A DNA stretch of 64,000 nucleotides from positions 72,069,689-72,133,688 of the forward strand of contig NC_134455.1 in the NCBI RefSeq assembly GCF_047948215.1, given 5' to 3'. Below the pieces are notes generated by a model that made no database searches, was not told the DNA's origin, and saw nothing but the letters and a program-made list of their open reading frames with translations. Shown one piece after another: positions 59,714 through 64,000 of this stretch (positions are counted from its first letter, which is position 1; each line of letters starts with the position of its first letter). The stretch comes from Lycorma delicatula (taxonomy: Eukaryota > Arthropoda > Insecta > Hemiptera > Fulgoridae). A program made the position numbers and the translations under genes.

Positions 59714-60630
59714 TCTTTTAGTTTAAGGACAAATAAAATTAGACAAATCAATAATAAATATTACAAGAATAATAATAAACAAATGATAGTAATAATAGTA
59801 ATCACAACCACAACAATAATAATAATAATAATAAACAGTGATTATAAACAAAATGGAATTTAAAGTAATCGTCAGGATTTATTTACAGGTAGTTAAACAT
59901 TGAAAACCAGAATTCAGTCCCACTGACAAAAGATATTGGCGTAACCGCTAGTCTTAACACTTTTAACCACTAGTTTTGTATTAACAACAATAGTACAATA
60001 GATAAGATAAATATAAAGTTCTTTAACTGCAAATAATTTGCTGTTACAAATAAAACTACCCTAACAGTTTATGAATAAAATTTAGTACATTATCTCTTTC
60101 ATTTATTGTCTAATAGTAACTCACCGAACCAATTCTTGTTTTCATGTACTGTCCACACTGTAATTACTTGTGACATCACCTTAATTAAGTCTAACTTAAT
60201 TCACACTGAAAATTCGCTCCTTTACTGTCTTCCTCGCGGAATACTCCCGCTTCAAACTGGCATAATAACTGCTCGCTTAAAACTCTCTCGCGGAACTGAT
60301 TTCAACTCGTCTTCCATGAAGTTATATTTCTACCCTCTTTACCTGCTGGACCAGATCCCAACTGAGCGCGAGAACGATCGACCAAGCCCTCTCTATTCCC
60401 CATGCATTTCTCCTCTGGGTCTGGTAACTCTTCTATCGGAACAACTTCTATTTACATGTGTCATGGGGCTGGATTACAAAGAACGATTGTTAATCGGACC
60501 TATCACCTTTACTAAAACGATTCCTTTTATCCCCTTTCTGGATTCCTCCCATTATTATATTTTCTACTTCTTTCTTCTTAATTGGCAGGAACTCGTTACT
60601 CAGGCCCGTATACAGGTCTTGTTGCAATAC
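59714..60630 (+). repeat. Repeat L, copy 3
   Basis: Collinear with copy 2 over about 800 bases: TAA/CAA-rich block (59,745-59,835), GTCAGGATTTAT, CAGAATTCAGTCCCA, a GC-richer block around 60,220-60,440, and the end near CAGGTCTTGTTGCAATAC. The first 30 bases of the family are missing or eroded. No LINE adjoins it. The 185-codon frame 60,106-60,663 follows no known protein and is taken as chance. Confidence 0.75.
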
Positions 60631-61092
60631 TTTCTAATACTATATTTGATATTAAAAAATTAGAGTAAAAAAATGTTTTTTTATTGTTTCTTGATTCAAA
60701 CACAAATTATCATTTTATATAGATGATTCCATTATATTAGTACGTACCACGTATTTATGTATTTGGGCAATTTAACTTATTGGTAAGAGATAATAAACCT
60801 AATGTTTATTTCTCCCTATTTTGTCGGTTTTGATTTTTTTTTTATTCTTCAAATTAGTTAATTTGATTTTTATGGAATTCTGCAATTCTATAAGATGATT
60901 TCCGAATAAGGATCGTTGATGTCATTAATTTTGTTTACAATTGGTCAAGGGGTTGGAGAAATACAACCACCTTTGGTCCCGTATTTTAAAATTTTACTCA
61001 AAGGTAGAACAAGTAAAATATTATGTTTTACATAATACTTTACTTACATATTTAAATACTTCATGTTTTACTAAAATTTATACCCCAGAACG

Positions 61093-61126
<34 letters not shown>

Positions 61127-61249
61127 TATAATACAATTATAAATATTCAATAAGTTATAATTCAATTTTTATAATAAATCATAACATTTAATATAATTGA
61201 AAAAATGAGATAAAGAATAGAATACGAAAAATGGAAACTGCCTATCATC
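60631..61249. other. AT-rich stretch without gene
   Basis: TA microsatellite at about 61,097-61,122. Nothing else recognised. Confidence 0.5.
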
Positions 61250-61850
61250 TAACGATGAAGATTTACAATAAAAACTCCCTGTCATGTAACATCAAATTGA
61301 CTTAAAACTGTAGTCCTACCAGAAACACTGTATGGGGCAGAATGTCTGTAATTTTTTCAAAACAAGAAACAGCAACAGTAGAAAAAGGGATTTTAAGAAA
61401 AATTTATGTACTAAAATATGAACATTTGCAAACTGAAAAGTGAAAGAGAAATTTACAAATATATAGAAAAAATAGCAAACTTAATCGTATAGTTTACTGG
61501 TTTATGGATATTTATGCCTAATGAACAACCAAAAATTAACAAAACAAATATCTAATATCTACGTAAACAGAGTCACAAAGACGATCTGGTTTAAAGAAAT
61601 AAAAACAGATCTGAAAACATTAAACATTTCTAGGGAGATATGTAAAGACAGGGATAAATTTATAAAAGAGATTCGAGAATCAAAGTTTGAATAGTTCTGC
61701 ATTTTAGATTTGAAAAGTCTGAATAGATGAACGGAAGAAAGGTGTTAACAACAGAACAGAATGAAAACCTTTTCGGAAAAAAAAGAAGTCAAAACTATGC
61801 AAACGTGATCCGTAGTGGTCGAAACGAAAAGAAAAAATACAAAGAATTGC
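61250..61850 (+). pseudogene. RTE-type LINE ORF2, C-terminal fossil
   Basis: In shifting plus-strand frames: LKLYKTVVLPETLYGAEC-like sequence (61,300-61,345), VEKGILRKIYVL (61,379-61,415), a basic region, then TIWFKEIKTDLKTLNISREI and RDKFIKEIRESKFE (61,580-61,690), and a degraded ERKK-type tail (61,725-61,800). This is the region after the catalytic palm in RTE-like reverse transcriptases. It complements the fossil at 24,960-25,700, which holds the palm, but the two are on opposite strands and far apart. Confidence 0.65.
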
Positions 61851-61954
61851 TCCGATAAACCTTTATTATCTTTGTTTATAGTTAATTCAAATTTATCTAA
61901 TTTAATCATTAATTAAATTATCATCTAATTAAATCTAATTAATTCAACTTTCAA

Positions 61955-62000
61955 CTGTTTTGCGAAAACAAGTTAACTACCAGACCAGCCCGGTGGGCTT
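61955..62000 (-). mobile_element. SINE family A head fragment
   Basis: The minus strand starts with the family head (CCCACCGGGCTGGTCTGGTA) and box A, then diverges within about 45 bases. Body and tail are absent. Confidence 0.55.
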
Positions 62001-62689
62001 GAAGAAATAATAAAAAGTTAATTTTACACTACAATTAAAAGAAAAATGACAAAATTTTGTAAATGACGTATTAGATTTGATTCAAATATTAATTACAGAA
62101 CATTAAAAAAACTTTATGTATCTTCAGGATCTCATTGTCTTTAATCAATGAATAACATACAGTATGCTGTTATTATGTTTAGTAATATAGTCTGGCGAAA
62201 CCATAATAAATTTCGCTACTGTATACTAAAATAAGTTTTTAGTAGTGTAATAAACATCATACTGTATATTAGGTAAAATGAAAGTTTTAAAGACCTAGAA
62301 AATAAAGAGTACATCCTTGTTAAGTGTACATAGTTTCATGTGATATGGTAGTATGTTTGATCCTTGTCCGGTTTTTATGGACATACTCGTATAAATTAAT
62401 ACACAAAAATTTGTAACTTGAAGTTATAATACTACTGAAATAGTGTGTTATAACAAAAAACTTTGAAATTTAAATAGGAGAAGAAAACATGTAAATTTTA
62501 TTTTAATTTGTTATCTAGGTTTCCAGAATAAATTTTTGATTAGTTAGAAATAATTCTAAGATTTTAGTGTAAAATCAACGAAATTTAAAAAAACTCGGTT
62601 TGCGAAAGATAGGTAAATCATTAATAAAAGTGACAAAATAATGAAAAAATTCAGAATTTCCATTAAAACTCCTGGTAATTTCTATCATT

Positions 62690-63045
62690 TAAAATAACCG
62701 ACTTTAGAGATATTCGTGTCCAAAATCCAAATTGTTTTGTGGAATTTTTTTTTATTTTTGGCTTTTTTTTTACACTTTTGATTCAGTCGGTTGCAGTCAA
62801 AATGGGATGTGTACAACTACATGTTACAACAGTCCTAAATTCAAAATTTCAACATCCTACGGCTAATCGTTTTTGAGTTATACGAGATGCATACGTACGT
62901 ACGTACGTACGTACCGACGTCACGCTGAAACTAGTCAAAATGGATTCAAGATGGTCAAAATGGATATTTCCACTGATATTTGAAAACTGAATTTTTTCAC
63001 GATCACAATACTTCCTTTACTTTGTACAAGGAAGTAAAAAGCAAA
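62690..63045 (+). repeat. Interspersed repeat M, copy 2
   Basis: Matches 3,122-3,345 in reverse. Right end CTTCCTTTACTTTGTACAAG can pair with the following GAAG. Includes TCAAAATGGAT twice and a (ACGT)n run at 62,892-62,914 where copy 1 has a single short ACGTACGT. Confidence 0.65.
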
Positions 63046-63945
63046 TATAATATTAATCCATCTGCTTTTGTTAAAAGTTTTTAGCAGTAAGAAGAAAAAT
63101 AAAATCAACAAAACATGGACTGGAAAGTAAATATTTTTTTTTTAATTCTTTAAATTCTAGTTTTAAAGATGGTATTGTTTTTAAACTCTAATTTTTAATC
63201 TTAACAAAATTAAAAAGAAATACTTCTAACTTTACAGAGTAATCCTCAATTTCAGTCCTACTTCAGAGCATTAGCATACAAAGAACTGAAAAATTAATAG
63301 TATCATATTGCTATTTTCTCTGATTTTTTAAGTTAATTTTTTTCTTTTTAATAACATATTTAAAATCATTTATGTTTAATTAAAATAAAAGTAACTTTGC
63401 TCGTTCGAATGAGACATTACAAGTAATGCAAAAGGCGAGAAACCAGGGAAAATGAAAATCAGAAAAGGAATTCCGAGAAACGATGTCAAATAGTACTATC
63501 TAGTGTGAACTTAGACTTTCTAGAATACGGGAATTTTAATTATTTCATTTTAAATTTCCTAATAAATGATCATGTAATTTTGCTTGAAAATATATATAGA
63601 ATATCAAAATTACTTAGTGTTATATATTTATTGTTACGTAAAAATCTAATACCAAACACTCATAAAAATACACAAATTAAAAATTGTAATTTTAAATTAA
63701 ATATTATATGTTTGTGATGGATGTGTACCTTTATTTCTAGTGATATTCATTTTTAATTTCAGTGTCGAATTACGTGTTTATCATAAGATACTACATAATA
63801 AACAATTTATTTTCTCTCTTGAGATAATTTTAATGCTTAATATATAGTCAACTTCTTTCCTTTTATTATTTGAGTGTAGTCCTTGGACTACATAAACTTT
63901 TGACTTGCCCGTTGCTGTGGAATGGCTTCGGGCTGGTCTGTATAA
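63046..63945. other. AT-rich stretch without gene
   Basis: Frame 63,505-63,717 is open but has no recognisable content. Confidence 0.5.
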
Positions 63946-64000
63946 CAACTGGGAAACGGCATTTTTTTTTCCCCCTCTCATCACCCCTGGGCCGGACGGA
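63946..64000 (-). mobile_element. LINE 3' end with poly-A, cut by window edge
   Basis: Read on the minus strand, CGTCCGGCCCAGGGGTGATG is followed by a G-rich stretch and nine A (T at 63,962-63,970). It resembles the element at 1-100 in reverse. Body outside the window. Confidence 0.45.

Noticed and set aside
60106..60663. 185-codon open frame as a host gene
   Set aside because: It lies entirely within repeat L; the other two copies have no corresponding frame, and the protein has no recognisable domain.

Overview
The window looks like an AT-rich insect intergenic region built almost entirely from mobile-element remains. It holds arthropod-type LINEs (I, Jockey, R1 and RTE clades), several Tc1/mariner-type transposase fossils, MITEs and two tRNA-derived SINE families. 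I would guess Hemiptera, but that rests on the general look of the repeats and I could not test it. I see no convincing host gene, rRNA, functional tRNA or CRISPR array. Most coding-like sequence sits in islands of higher GC that correspond to LINEs.

Left third (1-16,300). A LINE 3' end with a poly-A tail is at the left edge, followed by a SINE inserted into another SINE (105-440), a Jockey-clade 3' end (about 3,390-3,937), SINE copies at 9,530-9,670 and 10,527-10,838, and an LTR-like stretch with a TATA box (about 11,514-12,170). The best preserved element lies at 12,519-14,852: an I-clade-like LINE unit with a 5' UTR, an intact 544-codon ORF1, a family 3' end and a 9-bp target duplication, but no ORF2. 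A noncoding repeat of about 1.26 kb (LTR-like) follows at 14,942-16,210.

Middle (18,139-34,255). A related LINE carrying ORF2 (endonuclease, reverse transcriptase, broken RNase H) occupies 18,168-21,732 and appears to split a second copy of the 1.26-kb repeat. Next come a mariner pseudogene (23,860-24,480, minus), an RTE-type reverse transcriptase fossil (24,960-25,700, minus), a mariner-like transposase joined to a Jockey gag fossil (27,300-28,785, minus) and a long decayed R1-clade LINE (about 29,470-34,255, minus).

Right half (35,377-64,000). This part contains a MITE with long inverted repeats (35,377-35,743); a third I-clade LINE copy invaded by a MITE and by a SINE with a 15-bp duplication (37,605-39,640); a transposase fossil ending in two adjacent foldbacks (41,154-41,890); and a 733-bp composite SINE insertion with a perfect 12-bp duplication (44,234-44,966). 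It also holds an R1-type 3' end (52,546-52,720), a diverged repeat in two copies near an OTU-like protease fragment (53,098-55,715), another MITE (about 55,850-56,231), a 1-kb TIR transposon remnant (58,455-59,458), the third copy of the 1.26-kb repeat (59,714-60,630) and an RTE-type fossil (61,250-61,850).

The genes do not form a pathway; the window is a stratified record of transposition. The observations most worth following are the ORF1-only LINE with its own target duplication, the composite SINE retroposed as one unit, the recurrence of short near-perfect foldbacks, and the large repeat that twice adjoins an I-clade LINE 3' end.
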